This document shows positions 33,086 to 44,658 of a stretch of DNA of 64,000 bases, one piece after another. The notes beneath the pieces were generated by a model that saw nothing but the letters and a program-made list of their open reading frames with translations, made no database searches and was not told the origin of the DNA. The translations under genes and the position numbers were made by a program. The DNA is from Cheiracanthium punctorium. Its lineage: Eukaryota > Arthropoda > Arachnida > Araneae > Cheiracanthiidae. The stretch is taken from contig JAWZYV010011916.1 of NCBI GenBank assembly GCA_038373885.1, positions 1 through 64,000 on the forward strand, read 5' to 3'. Numbering within the stretch: the stretch's first letter is position 1; every line of letters begins with the position of its first letter.

Positions 33086-33548
33086 ACTTTCCGAACATGT
33101 ACCATGTAAGGAAAGTATTGTAATCGTGAAAAAATTCGACTTCGAGATTTTGGTGTATTTACACATTTTGAGGTCTTCTGAATTTATTTATGCTATTTTT
33201 ACGAGATGTATACATGTATGTATGTGAATGAACACGATAGCTCCTAAACGGTACATTCGATTGAGCTCAAATTGGGTATATATGTTATAAACCACCATCG
33301 TAAGACCGGTATTGATTTTGATGTGTATAGGACGTGTGGTTTTTCTACAGGGCTACGATAAAAATTTCTTTTACATTATGGCATAAGGGGAGAAATTCTT
33401 GAAAGTGCGCTAGCGTTTAAACGGCGCATTCGATTGAGCTTCAATTTGATATGTATGTTTGAATTATTCATAGATTAAAATTTATTTAAATACTTGGAAA
33501 TGATCTTAATCGTAAGTGTTCGGAATGTCGAGTGGAGTCACTCCAGAT
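33086..33548 (+). mobile_element. Short member of the ACTTCC/GGAAGT repeat family
   Basis: Same start as 6208 (ACTTTCC...GGAAAGTATTG) and same kind of end (short hairpin GAGTGGAGTCACTC, then CAGATTTTTTT). Internally, two ~180 bp units contain the motif AACGGYRCATTCGATTGAGC. A reverse-oriented 3' end of the family is at 34425-34480. Confidence 0.5.
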
Positions 33549-33710
33549 TTTTTTTATTTTTAGAGCAGCTTTTAAGAAAATGAAAATTGTTGGACAAGTG
33601 ACTAGTGAGCGAGTGATTAGCGCAGAATGTTTCTGCAGTTTGTAAACAAAGTTACTGTTAGCCGAGTTGAATAATGGATTTAAGAAGTTTTTCAGATACT
33701 GTTTCTCAAT

Positions 33711-34153
33711 CAGGGGCGCAATCATGATTTTAGTTTAGGAGGGGGGGGGGATCTGGGATTACAAGTACTGCTGAACTCTGTTAGACTGACCTCAGTTATA
33801 GTTATAACTCTCTTATAACGTCAAAATATTCCGTACCACTTGCCCGTAAAATACAAGCCCACTATCAATGTAACTCATTATAGAGTTATAAATAAATATC
33901 CGATCTTTTCAGTGACGTTGTACCCGAGTTTAACTTTATTTCATTCACTAATGTAGGTATTTATTTAAAAGCCAAAGCTCCTCTTCCCCCCCTTTTTTTA
34001 AATATAAATTTAGGAACGATTTGAAGGCATTTTTTTATAAGATAAAAATATCTTAATAAATTAGTGACAATTTTCAATTTTTAAAGTTTTTCACATTTAA
34101 CTCTTCAATTTTGGGAAGGGGGGATCATAGTTCCCTCAACGGGTACGCCCATG
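33711..34153. mobile_element. hAT-like MITE relic
   Basis: The left end is CAGGGGCGCAATCATG, the right end GGGTACGCCCATG. The flanking 8-mers TTCTCAAT and TTCTCGTC agree at five positions only, so this is a decayed or doubtful case. Confidence 0.4.
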
Positions 34154-34599
34154 TTCTCGTCCTGAACCTCACAAGACCCCCTATGATATAGAGGGCTTTT
34201 AAGAAAAAATATAAAAGCAAAAATTTCAATTTTCGGAAACACCTTTTTAAATTAACTGCGAGGTAGCAACAATGAAAAGAAGATGTTAAAAATTAAACAC
34301 TGATTTTTAAAATCCTTCGTGAAAAAAAAAAAAAAAAAAAAAAATTGCATGTTAGCTTATCATCTGAAGCTGCAATGAGTAATTCTGACAAGCAAGTATT
34401 TATTTCAACATTCTGCGCCTATTTGGAAAAATCTGATGCGGACACCACGTGACATCCTTGTACGTCTATTAAATTATAATTTTGGATGTGCTTCATTTAA
34501 TCTTTTTTCATTTGAAAGTGACATATGAAATTTTTGGTGATTTCGAGATACGTACATATAAGCACAGATGTAACGCCAAAGCGAGTAAAAATGGATTCA

Positions 34600-34786
34600 C
34601 GGTTGGTCAAAATGTATCGTACATGCTGTGCCACGCAGAGCCAGCTGTCGTCAAAAAAGGGTCTCTAGATCTGTGGCACGCGATGAACGTTTCGATCGTC
34701 CGCCATCTTGCTGGTAGTTAAGTCGAGCGATGCCAACGGCTGCCCTTTTTTCAGCATATGGAAAGGGTTGCGCCTCAAAGGGTTAA
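34600..34786. mobile_element. TTAA MITE fragment
   Basis: Ends in GCGCCTCAAAGGGTTAA at 34770-34786 and contains the family block CGCCATCTTGCTGGTAGTTAA. The left part is truncated. Confidence 0.6.
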
Positions 34787-35396
34787 AGGGAATATGTAAT
34801 GAAGAAATTATAGCATCATGATCTGTAATAGAATACTTTGATTACTTTTCATTCGTACAGTACCTTACTTATAAAACAGTAATTAAGAAACAATGGTTTC
34901 ATAGTCGACACGGTCTATAAACACGTATTATTTATGGGACGAATGCGTAACAGCTTATTAAGTAAAATTACTAGCAACAATTTCATTCATAGAATAATTT
35001 TTACAAAATAAGCAATCTATTTTAGTCCATAAATAAAAAACATGTACATAAAACCATAGTTAATTAAATTTTCAGAAAAAATTCACAAATGAATATAATT
35101 AATTGCAATGAAATGATGAAAAATGAATCTAATTAAAATGAATATAATCGGCTTTATCAAAAATTCTAGAAAATTTTCTTGACATTTCAGAAGATTGACT
35201 AAAAGTCATCTTTAGTTAGTATACAAAATAAAAAGCAACAATTTACAACGAAAAAATGGACATTTAATTAGTAAATGTTTCACCTTGCTATTTATCAAAC
35301 AGTTCAGAGTTTAAACTATTAAAATTAAAATGTTAGAATTTCAAATATGAACTACTTAATTTGCCTCGTAATAACCTCAATTAGCATTATCAGATA
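34787..35396. other. No gene recognised
   Basis: AT-rich host-like sequence into which the BEL element inserted. Confidence 0.5.
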
Positions 35397-35401
35397 GATA
35401 T
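35397..35401 (+). repeat. Target-site duplication, left
   Basis: GATAT, repeated exactly at 41650-41654. Confidence 0.9.
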
Positions 35402-35862
35402 TGTGGCGTAATTCGCGAACATTTCAATTTGTTTTGACTATCTTCACCTGCAGCTGCAATTTTGGCGCCTAGAGCACCACTACTGTGATGACGCAAGGAG
35501 CTCACAGACAGTGAACATTCTGTTTTTTTTTTTTTCTCTCTCCTTTTTAGTTTAGCTTTGAGATTGCATGGAAAGTGGCAGGCTCCGTTGTATCGGAGAC
35601 CTGAAGTTATTAATAATTCTAAACTGATTTCTTGTACATAATGTATATACTAATTTTGTAGGATAATGTAATCCAGTAATTAAATTTTGATAGTTAAAAG
35701 TTTGGTTATTGCTTCAAGCAGTCTTACAGATTATACAATACGTCTTTTCGTCGGATATCTAGGACCGGCCCCACCTTCGCAGGCACCCCTCAGAAAGGTA
35801 AGCAGTCTTACCTTATTTTATTTGTTTCCTAAATTTTTTGGTTTTTGGTAGGAAAAGTAAAA
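35402..35862 (+). repeat. 5' LTR
   Basis: 461 bp, starting TGTGGCGTAATTCGCG and ending GGAAAAGTAAAA. Near its 3' side the segment AAGGTAAGCAGTCTTACCTT forms a small hairpin that also presents a splice-donor-like GGTAAG. Confidence 0.95.
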
Positions 35863-35864
35863 AC

Positions 35865-35882
35865 TGGCGCCCGAACAGGGAC
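35865..35882 (+). promoter_or_regulatory. Primer-binding site, tRNA-Lys type
   Basis: TGGCGCCCGAACAGGGAC starts two bases after the LTR and is complementary to the 3' end of tRNA-Lys(UUU). Confidence 0.9.
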
Positions 35883-35999
35883 TGCCAAGAAGGTAGGGAA
35901 TAATTTTCATGTTGATTCAGAGTAAATAATAAAGAATTGTAAATAAATATTCGATTGAATTAACATAGTTGCTTGAAAATTTAATTAGGAAATATTAAA

Positions 36000-38900
36000 A
36001 TGGCCGACGCAGAGCTAAATAAACTAAAGAAAAAGCGCGGAATTGTGCGTTCGTCAGTAACAAAAGTTATTACGAAATTAGAAACGGAACTAGCAAAATC
36101 GGAAGTTGATGTTGCTGAGTTGGAGTTACTGATGGAGCATTTGAATGAAAAAACAGAAAAATTGAAGATCATTGACTCGGAAATAGAAAATTTGTTAGCA
36201 ATAACTGACTTAGAGGAAGATTTAAATAGCGTAGAGGAATACACGGAAAAAATAACGACGTGTAGATTTTTAGCCAAAAGAAAAATTAAAGAATTTAAAA
36301 GTGACAAACAAAAGGTGGAACATACCTCGATTGATCGTGAGTCAGAAGTTAAATCAGCAACAATTAGTGTTAAATTACCTAAATTAATAATTCCGAAATT
36401 TTATGGGGATTTAAATGAGTGGCTTGCATTCTGGAATTCATTTTGTTCTTCGATTCACGAAAATCCGTCTCTAAATGGAGTAGATAAATTTAATTATCTT
36501 AAGTCCTTTTTGGGGGGTACAGCTTTAAATACGATAGACGGATTGGAGTTAACGGAAAAAAATTATGCGTCGGCAGTTGAACTTTTGAAGGGTCGTTTTG
36601 GAGACAATAGTATGTTAGTCAATGCACATATTGAACAACTGTTAAAAGTGACTCCTTTAAGGAGTTCAGCTGACGTTAAGCAATTTAGAAAATTATTCGA
36701 TTATATTCAAAAAAATTTGCGTGCTTTACAGAGTCTCGGTGTTACGTCTGATAATTATAGCGCTATTTTAACACCGCTGTTATTGAAATCTCTCCCTTCT
36801 GATTTAGTGTTGGAATATAATAAAATTGCAACCGCAAATTTTAATTTGGAAAACTTATTGGATTTTCTTTCCAAACAGTTAACAGCTAGAGAAAAATCAT
36901 TTACAAATACGTCTACGCATTTTCGTAACTCAGAAGGCAGTAGGCAAATTTTCGTTGACCGGCCGAGTCGTAAATTTAATCAGCCCACTTCGGCAGAATT
37001 AATTTCGACAGAAATAAATAAAAAACAAACTCCGAACTGCATTTTCTGCAATAAGTCTCATTTTTCGTCGGAATGTTTACACGCGAATTCAATGTCGATT
37101 CAAGAGAGGGTGAACAAATGTAAGCAGTTAGGTTACTGTTTCAGGTGCGTGAGGGGTTCACATAGAAAATCAGAATGTAGGTCACGCGTTTTTTGCAAAT
37201 TGTGTAACAGTACTAATCACTTATCAGTAATGTGTTTTAAAGATAATGAGAATTCGAAACCGGACTCTAAACAAACTTGTGATAAGCGTACGAGCTTAAA
37301 TGAACCTGAGAATAATTTGTGGAATACAATTAATGAAAGGGTATATTTACAAACTGTCATTGTGAAAACACGTAGGGATAAGACTGATTATTTCTTGAGA
37401 GCGATTATAGATACAGCATCATCGCGGACATTTTTAAGCAAATTTGCCGCTAATAAGTTGAATTTGCAGTGTACTGGATCGGAATCCGTATTGCACGGTC
37501 TGTTCGGAGGTGAGGAAAAAAGATTGTATCACAAGAGATATTCTATTGATGTTCGAGATATTCATAATAAGTTTAATTGTACCTTAAATGTAATGGATCA
37601 ACAAAAAATTTGTGCGGCTGTTCCGAAATTAGAAAATGACCAGATAATTGAGGAGTTGAAAAATAATAAAATTTATCTCAGTGACTTAAGCATAAAAGAA
37701 AACCTTATTTTGTACGAAGAAGATCCTAAAGAAATACATCTTCTTATAGGTGCAGACTATGCGGGAAAGTTTTATACAGGGGAAATAAAAACTCTATCTA
37801 ATGGGTTGATTGCTATGAATACACGTTTCGGATGGACTCTTTTAGGCGCTGCTGCAGGGGAGGAGTGGTCAGGTCATAGTGAAACTCTACTTTCTTTGCA
37901 TGTCAATAGCGCCAAAATAAGCGATATATGGTCCCTTGATTCACTAGGAATCACAGATCCCGCGCTGTCTCAGACTAAAAAAGAAAATGAAGAATCTGCT
38001 TTACGATATTTTAATGAAACGATTACGAGAGATAGTGAGGGTCGTTATGAGGTCGCCCTTCCATGGGTAGAAAACCATCCGGAACTCCCTGATAATTTAT
38101 CCTTATCTAGAAAACGGTTAAAAAATTGTGTTAATACTTTAAAAAATAAAGATTACCTGAATCAATATGAAAATGTGTTTAACGAATGGATAATAGAAGG
38201 GGTAATTGAAGTAGTTAGTGATAACAATGACCAAATTATAGAGGGGTGCCACTACCTGCCACATCGGGCTGTTATTAAAGAACATTCTACTACTCCTGTG
38301 CAGCCCGTATTTGATGCCTCCGCGAAAGAAAGGAATGCGGTTTCTTTAAACGATTGCATTCAAAAGGGTCCTAATTATCTTGAGCTAATTCCTAAGCTCT
38401 TAAATAACTTCCGTATAGGGCTTTATGGAGTCACAGCGGATATTAGGCGAGCATTCTTACAGATTTCTGTACGTCCGCAGGATCGTGATTACCTCAGATT
38501 TTTGTGGTGGGAGGGAGGCAACCCAGAGAATTTAAAAATATACAGACATAAGCGTGTCGTTTTTGGTGTAAGTGCCAGTCCCTTTCTTCTTGCAGCCACC
38601 ATAAATTATCATTTAGAGGGAGTGGAAGAACATCATCGGGCCACTGCTGTAAAATTGAAAGAGTCAATGTATGTTGACAACTGCGTGGCCAGTGTTAATT
38701 CCCTGGAAGAGTTAGAAACTTTCATGAATCAATCAAAGGATATTATGCAGGCGGCAAAATTTGACTTACGGGATTGGCGTTACAACGAATTGCCAAATCG
38801 AGACTCGAACTCGGAACCTGACTTACATTGCAGTGATAAAGAAGAAATAGTTTCAGTGTTAGGGATAAAGTGGAACCTGCGTAAAGATAGTTTAATGTTA

Positions 38901-41201
38901 GATGTGAAAGGAGAACCAAGATTGTCGCCAAATAAGAGACAAGTTCTTTCAATGCTGCATCAGATATTTGACCCCATTGGGTTTGCTAGCCCTGTTACGA
39001 TCATCCCCAAACAGATTTTGCAAGAATGCTGGAAAAGAAAAATTAATTGGGATGAAATTCTACCCCCAGACTTAGCTAAAAAATTCATTCGATGGGCGGC
39101 TCAAATAAAATGTTTAGCTGAGATAGAAATTCCCCGTAAGATTCCAGATTTAGATCAAAACATCACATTGCACGTTTTTTGCGATGCAAGCTCAATAGCT
39201 TATGCTACGTGCATATTTTTAAGACGTGATAATGGGAATAAGGTTGAATGCCAACTTTTACAATCCAGAGCGAAAATTGCCCCAGTGAAATCTTTAACGA
39301 TCCCCAGGTTAGAAGTCTTATCCTGCGCCATAGGCGCCAGGTTGGCTAAAACGGTAAAGGAGGATTTGAACATGGAGGGCACAACAACCTTTTATTGGTG
39401 TGATTCCATGAATGCTCTATATTGGATCAAGAAGCAGGAAAATTGGGCGACTTTTATTTTGAACCGTGTTAATGAGATTAGAAGGATTAGTGATCCAGAA
39501 GATTGGCGTCATATACCTGGCAGGTTCAACTCTGCCGATTTCCCGTCACGTGGCTGTCATCCAAGAGAACTAGAAAAATCAAAATGGTGGTTGGGTCCAA
39601 AGTGGTTATATCAACCACCCGAAGCATGGCCCACCTTGTCAGATGGTGATTTTGACACAAACATTGTAAATTCTGAAAGAAGAAAATCAGTGATGTCATC
39701 CAGTAACACGAATGTTGAATATACCGATTTATTTGAAAATATTTCAGACTTCTCTAAAATTGTAAAAACAGTTAGTTGGATTTACAGATTCTTCAAAAAC
39801 GCTCGAGTTAACCCACCTCAGAGAACGAGCGGGCCCATCAGCTTGGAAGAAGTAAATCAAGCTGAAATAATTGTGTATAAAGTAATTCAAAAACAGTCCT
39901 TTCTTAACAGTAATAGTAAAAACCTCCGCAAACTTCAGCCAATCACTGATGCTAAGGGCATCATCCGAGTGAAGTCCAGAATTTTACAGCGTGATGACGA
40001 CGAAAATTTCAGATTTCCAATAGTGCTTCCTGCTGATCATTCAATTGTGTTAAAACTAATTAAAAAGGAACATGAAAATATGGGTCATGCGGGTACCCAA
40101 TTTGTGATGAACAAATTACGAGAAAAATTCTGGCTCTTGAAAAGTAGAAGAACAATTAGAAAAATTGTACGTAGTTGCGTGCATTGCCGAAAATTCGACT
40201 CGCCGGTCGGAGAGGTCCCACAGTCGGCTTTACCAGAAGACCGAGTAAGAGATGCTAAAATTTTTGAAATCACAGGGGTAGACCTAACAGGACCTTTGTA
40301 CATTAAAGGTAAACAGAAGGTGTGGATAACACTTTTTACATGTGCCATTTATAGAGCGGTTCACCTCGAACTTGTCTCCAGCCTGTCTACCGAGACATTC
40401 CTGCGAGCTTTCAGACGATTTGTATCACGTCGAGGTCGACCTGCAGTTGTATATTCTGACAATGGAACTAATTTTGTGGGAACAGACAACCTGTTCAAAA
40501 ATATCGATTGGGACAAAATAGCGTCAGTAGCTGTGGAGCGAAAAATAGACTGGAAATTCATTCCACCTTCTTCACCTTGGTGGGGAGGTTGGTGGGAAAG
40601 GCTAATCGGTGTAATGAAAAGAATTTTAAGAAAAATACTTGGTAGATCTTCTCTAGATTACGAAACACTTCTTACTGTATTGTGTGATGTAGAATCGACG
40701 ATAAACGGTAGACCACTTACTTACCTGTCCGAAGACGTGAGTGACCTCATCGCACTGACACCGGCGATGTTCCTACACGAGTTACCCATGTCAGGTGTGC
40801 CAGACATCGATCATGTAGATAATGCTTCGATCAAACGAGCATTGATTTACCAGAATAAGTTACGCGATGATTTGCGCAAACGTTTCAGAATTGAATACCT
40901 CGGCCAGCTAAAGCAGAATTCGAAATACATTAAAGATCCTACTTCTTTGAAAGTGGGACACATGGTATTAGTGTCCACTAATAAAAAAAGAGTGAACTGG
41001 CCCTTAGCCAGAGTTTCTGAAATTATTCCATCTGCGGACGGTCATGTCCGTCTAGTAAGAGTGAAAACTAGTGATGGTGAACTAATTCGTACTGTGCAAC
41101 AGCTGATACCACTGGAAGCAGACTTTTGTTATCACAGTGATTTTGTCCGAAGGTTGAGGTCTTCCAATGCTTCACGACCTCAAGGTGGGAGTGTGGCGTA
41201 A
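36000..41201 (+). CDS. BEL/Pao Gag-Pol polyprotein
   Basis: 1733 residues in one frame, ATG at 36000 (AAAATGG context). A coiled-coil-like N-terminus (1-70) precedes a DUF1759-type Gag (about 126-270, PKFYGDLNEWLAFWNSF). CCHC-type knuckles start at C347 (CIFCNKSHFSSEC) and continue to about 410. The aspartic protease motif is IDTASS at D471. RT spans about 700-930 with FDASAK (V770 region), ADIRRAFLQI and YVDN at 891-894, where the last Asp of the usual YxDD is Asn. RNase H has FCDASS (D1062). Integrase has an HHCC zinc site and D1428, D1487, E1533, followed by a DUF5641-type tail. The stop lies inside the 3' LTR (10-base overlap). It makes the capsid and the enzymes for reverse transcription and integration. 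I recall YVDN in other arthropod BEL elements but could not check. Confidence 0.97.
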   Translation: MADAELNKLKKKRGIVRSSVTKVITKLETELAKSEVDVAELELLMEHLNEKTEKLKIIDSEIENLLAITDLEEDLNSVEEYTEKITTCRFLAKRKIKEFKSDKQKVEHTSIDRESEVKSATISVKLPKLIIPKFYGDLNEWLAFWNSFCSSIHENPSLNGVDKFNYLKSFLGGTALNTIDGLELTEKNYASAVELLKGRFGDNSMLVNAHIEQLLKVTPLRSSADVKQFRKLFDYIQKNLRALQSLGVTSDNYSAILTPLLLKSLPSDLVLEYNKIATANFNLENLLDFLSKQLTAREKSFTNTSTHFRNSEGSRQIFVDRPSRKFNQPTSAELISTEINKKQTPNCIFCNKSHFSSECLHANSMSIQERVNKCKQLGYCFRCVRGSHRKSECRSRVFCKLCNSTNHLSVMCFKDNENSKPDSKQTCDKRTSLNEPENNLWNTINERVYLQTVIVKTRRDKTDYFLRAIIDTASSRTFLSKFAANKLNLQCTGSESVLHGLFGGEEKRLYHKRYSIDVRDIHNKFNCTLNVMDQQKICAAVPKLENDQIIEELKNNKIYLSDLSIKENLILYEEDPKEIHLLIGADYAGKFYTGEIKTLSNGLIAMNTRFGWTLLGAAAGEEWSGHSETLLSLHVNSAKISDIWSLDSLGITDPALSQTKKENEESALRYFNETITRDSEGRYEVALPWVENHPELPDNLSLSRKRLKNCVNTLKNKDYLNQYENVFNEWIIEGVIEVVSDNNDQIIEGCHYLPHRAVIKEHSTTPVQPVFDASAKERNAVSLNDCIQKGPNYLELIPKLLNNFRIGLYGVTADIRRAFLQISVRPQDRDYLRFLWWEGGNPENLKIYRHKRVVFGVSASPFLLAATINYHLEGVEEHHRATAVKLKESMYVDNCVASVNSLEELETFMNQSKDIMQAAKFDLRDWRYNELPNRDSNSEPDLHCSDKEEIVSVLGIKWNLRKDSLMLDVKGEPRLSPNKRQVLSMLHQIFDPIGFASPVTIIPKQILQECWKRKINWDEILPPDLAKKFIRWAAQIKCLAEIEIPRKIPDLDQNITLHVFCDASSIAYATCIFLRRDNGNKVECQLLQSRAKIAPVKSLTIPRLEVLSCAIGARLAKTVKEDLNMEGTTTFYWCDSMNALYWIKKQENWATFILNRVNEIRRISDPEDWRHIPGRFNSADFPSRGCHPRELEKSKWWLGPKWLYQPPEAWPTLSDGDFDTNIVNSERRKSVMSSSNTNVEYTDLFENISDFSKIVKTVSWIYRFFKNARVNPPQRTSGPISLEEVNQAEIIVYKVIQKQSFLNSNSKNLRKLQPITDAKGIIRVKSRILQRDDDENFRFPIVLPADHSIVLKLIKKEHENMGHAGTQFVMNKLREKFWLLKSRRTIRKIVRSCVHCRKFDSPVGEVPQSALPEDRVRDAKIFEITGVDLTGPLYIKGKQKVWITLFTCAIYRAVHLELVSSLSTETFLRAFRRFVSRRGRPAVVYSDNGTNFVGTDNLFKNIDWDKIASVAVERKIDWKFIPPSSPWWGGWWERLIGVMKRILRKILGRSSLDYETLLTVLCDVESTINGRPLTYLSEDVSDLIALTPAMFLHELPMSGVPDIDHVDNASIKRALIYQNKLRDDLRKRFRIEYLGQLKQNSKYIKDPTSLKVGHMVLVSTNKKRVNWPLARVSEIIPSADGHVRLVRVKTSDGELIRTVQQLIPLEADFCYHSDFVRRLRSSNASRPQGGSVA

Positions 41202-41649
41202 TTCGCGAACATTTCAATTTGTTTTGACTATCTTCACCTGCAGCTGCAATTTTGGCGCCTAGAGCACCACTACTGTGATGACGCAAGGAGCTCACAGACA
41301 GTGAACATTCTGTTTTTTTTTTCTCTCTCCTTTTTAGTTTAGCTTTGAGATTGCATGGAAAGTGGCAGGCTCCGTTGTATCGGAGACCTGAAGTTATTAA
41401 TAATTCTAAACTGATTTCTTGTACATAATGTATATACTAATTTTGTAGGATAATGTAATCCAGTAATTAAATTTTGATAGTTAAAAGTTTGGTTATTGCT
41501 TCAAGCAGTCTTACAGATTATACAATACGTCTTTTCGTCGGATATCTAGGACCGGCCCCACCTTCGCAGGCACCCCTCAGAAAGGTAAGCAGTCTTACCT
41601 TATTTTATTTGTTTCCTAAATTTTTTGGTTTTTGGTAGGAAAAGTAAAA
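41192..41649 (+). repeat. 3' LTR
   Basis: 458 bp, same as the 5' LTR except for a shorter T-run. It is preceded by a purine-rich AAGGTGGGAG that should act as polypurine tract while also encoding the end of Pol. Confidence 0.95.
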
Positions 41650-41654
41650 GATAT
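41650..41654 (+). repeat. Target-site duplication, right
   Basis: GATAT, matching 35397-35401. Confidence 0.9.
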
Positions 41655-44195
41655 ATTGATTCTCAAATTTCTTGAATCGCCATTAAATGAGCTGTAGTTC
41701 TAGCAAGTAAATTGCTATTAAAGATCTTAAATATTAAAAAACAATGATAATTCTGTATCATGAATTATTAAGTATAAACTATACAATTTAAATGGTATCA
41801 GTTTATTGTCTATATCTTATTTTAAATATTAGATCAGACATAGATCGCAAGATGATTTACTTTATAAATACTGGATCTGTTTAAATTATATGTGCTTATT
41901 ATGTATGTGCTGTCACATCCTATCTAAACTCAGACTTAAATGTTCCTCTAACTTTTTTATGCATAAAAACAGCTTTATATAATAGAATAAAGAATACAAA
42001 ATTTTGGTACATCCCAAGAAAGTTCAGCCTCAAGCTAAAAATCAGACTTATCTCTGTATTGGTATAATAATATCTCGTCTAATATAAATGATACATTGAT
42101 CATATTATAACTATTAATTATAATGACAATAATGACGATAACAAAAACACTCAATAGAAAACTGGTGTTTAAAAAGATTAAATAATTAATGCTCTAAAAA
42201 AATAACACCAGCTCTACCTTTAATGCGTGTTATTTTTCAAACTTTTTAATTTTTTCATTAAAAACGATCTGTTTTCTATTAAATACTTTTCAGCTATATC
42301 TATAACTAAAAAAAATCCAATGCAGCGGTAATTCTATTCATCCCGTTCTGACATTCTTATAGTATCTGCAGATACTATATCGTATAGCATCTGACGATAT
42401 CTACTATATATATTTAGCGAAAATGGCCAAACCCTTGAAGAGGCAAGGAAGTAAAGTAAGTAGACATTTTCCGCCTGCTACACTTTAGAATTAAGATCTT
42501 ATTTGGTATGTTTATTTCTAAATTAATTGCATGCCTCTTATTATGGCAAGAGCGTGTTTTATCATTTTTCGGGCATAGCCGCTAAACCGTCCGCAAAATT
42601 GATCAAAATTTGTTATTATATTAAGATTAATTGGTAATTCGAGTGCAATTCTATCAGTGGAACCATGTGCAAGGGTACAAATTTTTAAATTTGAATAAAG
42701 TGAGATGGGGGTAAAAAAAATGTAAAAAAAAAAGTTTAACAAATTCAGAGGGGGAAAAAACAAAGAACGTAATATTAATAATTATTACAAGAGATAAAAT
42801 TTACCACTGTTCTCTTTAACTTATATGCTTTCTATTCCTCTCACAAAATATGGCATGCAATTTATTTAGAAAACAAACTCTAGAGTGGATTTTATTATCC
42901 CCGTGTTGTTTAAAAACCTCAAAACAAACCGTGCTCTGTTGTAATTGCGAAGCAGTAATTTTTATTCTTAAATTCTCCGTTTTATTCCATCTCCATAAGT
43001 CAATTCATTCCGACGCCGACTCATCCCCTCTAAAAAGGAGTTCGGAAATAGTTCCGGAGGCGTTCCACAGCCGGGCGTAGCAAGCAATAAGCAAAACGCA
43101 ATCCCCCCAAAAACTTTTCGCCGCCGCCAGAAAAACAACAAACATTTTAGCGGAAACAAAATCTGGCAACGAGAAATTAAAACTTAGTTTCAGAACACGG
43201 TTCTCTTTTGTTTTCGGAACCGCAGCACAATCAATTTTATTAAAGGGTTTTTATACGCATAAGAACAGCGCCGTGCCGTTTGTTGTGTGTGTGCGTGTGT
43301 AAATGTAATGTATATATGGATACATGTGGAAAAGGCTATCCTGCCTTATCATTAGTTCCGGCACAGGCTATTTCGAATGCCTTCCCTCTGCCTCCCCCTG
43401 TTTTCGAAGCAGCTAAAGTGGATGGGAAAACTTTTTGATTTTTGCTGTTGCCGCACCAATAGGATAAACGCCTCCAAAAAACACAGGTTCTGAAACAATG
43501 GAGTTAAATCCGAAGTCGCAAAAGCGGTAATTTCACTGCGACCGAATGGCTATATTTTTGCCGCCCCTTTTATATAGTTGTTTTTTTTTTCCCTCTCCTC
43601 TTTCTCTATCGCACCCCCCCCCCCCACCACTTCGAAAACAGAAATGTCAAGGGCTTATCTAACAGTAAAGAATGATTGTTGCGCATATGAATTTTGTACG
43701 CTTTTTGTCTCGACTGCTGTGTGATGTTTATTTTCGAAAAGGTAACGATATTACTTGCGAACATTTTTTTATCCCCCCCCCCTTTACCACCCCGCCTTGT
43801 TCTGTTTAGGAGGTGACGGTGGGTGGGGGGGAGGTATGGTATATGGCTGATACAATCGTGTCATTTTTGTGTTCAGCAGTGAAAACAATCACACAAACTG
43901 CGAAAACTAATTGTGCTGCTAAAAGAATTAATCTTGCCGCTCTTAATTAAAGAAGTAAAAGAGTTTTAATTAAACTATTTGTGCTGAAGCAGTATAACGT
44001 ACTTTATTTTTTTCAATGAAAATGTGTGACAGTTTTTAATTTTCTATTTCCTTACTGAAATAATCAATCAAAAATATTAGAGCTCCACGCGGAAAAAGTT
44101 GCGGAAGTTGGGTTGGAAGCGACTGGTAAAATCTCAGAAAAGAGACGTAATTTGTGAGAATGATCCTTGAGCATTTTTTTCCTCTTTCGTTCCTT
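41655..44195. other. No gene recognised
   Basis: AT-rich to 42.8 kb; more mixed composition from 42.85 to 43.9 kb with C- and G-runs (43612-43625, 43773-43785, 43824-43832). No frame with a recognisable motif. Confidence 0.5.
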
Positions 44196-44658
44196 TTAAT
44201 CCTTTGAGGTGCAACCCTTTCCCAATGCTGAAAAAAAGGGCAGCCGTTGTCATCGCTCGACTTAACTACCAGCAAGATGGCTGTGCTCGCGCACAGCCAG
44301 CTGTGCGTCAAAAAAGAGGGTCTCTAGATCTGTGGCACGCGATGAACGTTTCGATCGTCAGCCATCTTGCTGGTAGTTAAATCGAGCGATGGCAACGGGT
44401 GTCCTTTTTTCGGAATTGGGCAATCTATCCAGCTGTTCTCGTATTCTTTCATTTTTTCAGCAGATGTCAGTGCTGTTAAAAGTAATCGTGACCATTTTTT
44501 TACGGGAAATGACGTGCTGAAAAGTAAAGGATTCTTGTGGAGCTATGTCACCCGCAACTATTTTTATAGAAATCAAATCTATTCTTCGTGACTGGCAACA
44601 GTCAAAACGTCACAGTTTGGTGTTCCCAGAATGGGAACACTGTGTGTTAAAGGGTTAA
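44196..44658. mobile_element. TTAA-flanked MITE (piggyBac-like), near-complete
   Basis: TTAA lies at both borders (44196-44199, 44655-44658). The left border is CCTTTGAGGTGCAACCC-like and the right border is GTTAAAGGGTTAA. Inside, inverted CCAGCAAGATGGC / GCCATCTTGCTGG blocks flank the centre, and a TGGCAACAGTCAAAACGTCA block precedes the right end. TTAA targets and CCCTTT-type ends are piggyBac hallmarks. No transposase. Confidence 0.75.

Larger units (their letters stand above)
35402..41649 (+). mobile_element. Complete BEL/Pao LTR retrotransposon
   Basis: Order: 5' LTR 35402-35862, primer-binding site 35865-35882, leader, single Gag-Pol frame 36000-41201, 3' LTR 41192-41649. A 5-bp GATAT target duplication flanks it. 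The LTRs read as identical apart from a T-run three bases longer in the 5' LTR, and the frame has no stop, so insertion is very recent and the copy may be competent. Gag shows the DUF1759 type and the Pol order is PR-RT-RNase H-IN, diagnostic of BEL/Pao. There is no envelope-like frame. Confidence 0.97.

Noticed and set aside
33711..34153. Confident hAT insertion
   Set aside because: The putative 8-bp duplication matches at only five positions; kept as a low-confidence relic.
36000..41201. BEL element as an endogenous retrovirus with envelope
   Set aside because: The frame ends at the 3' LTR with a DUF5641-type tail; there is no room for or trace of an envelope gene.
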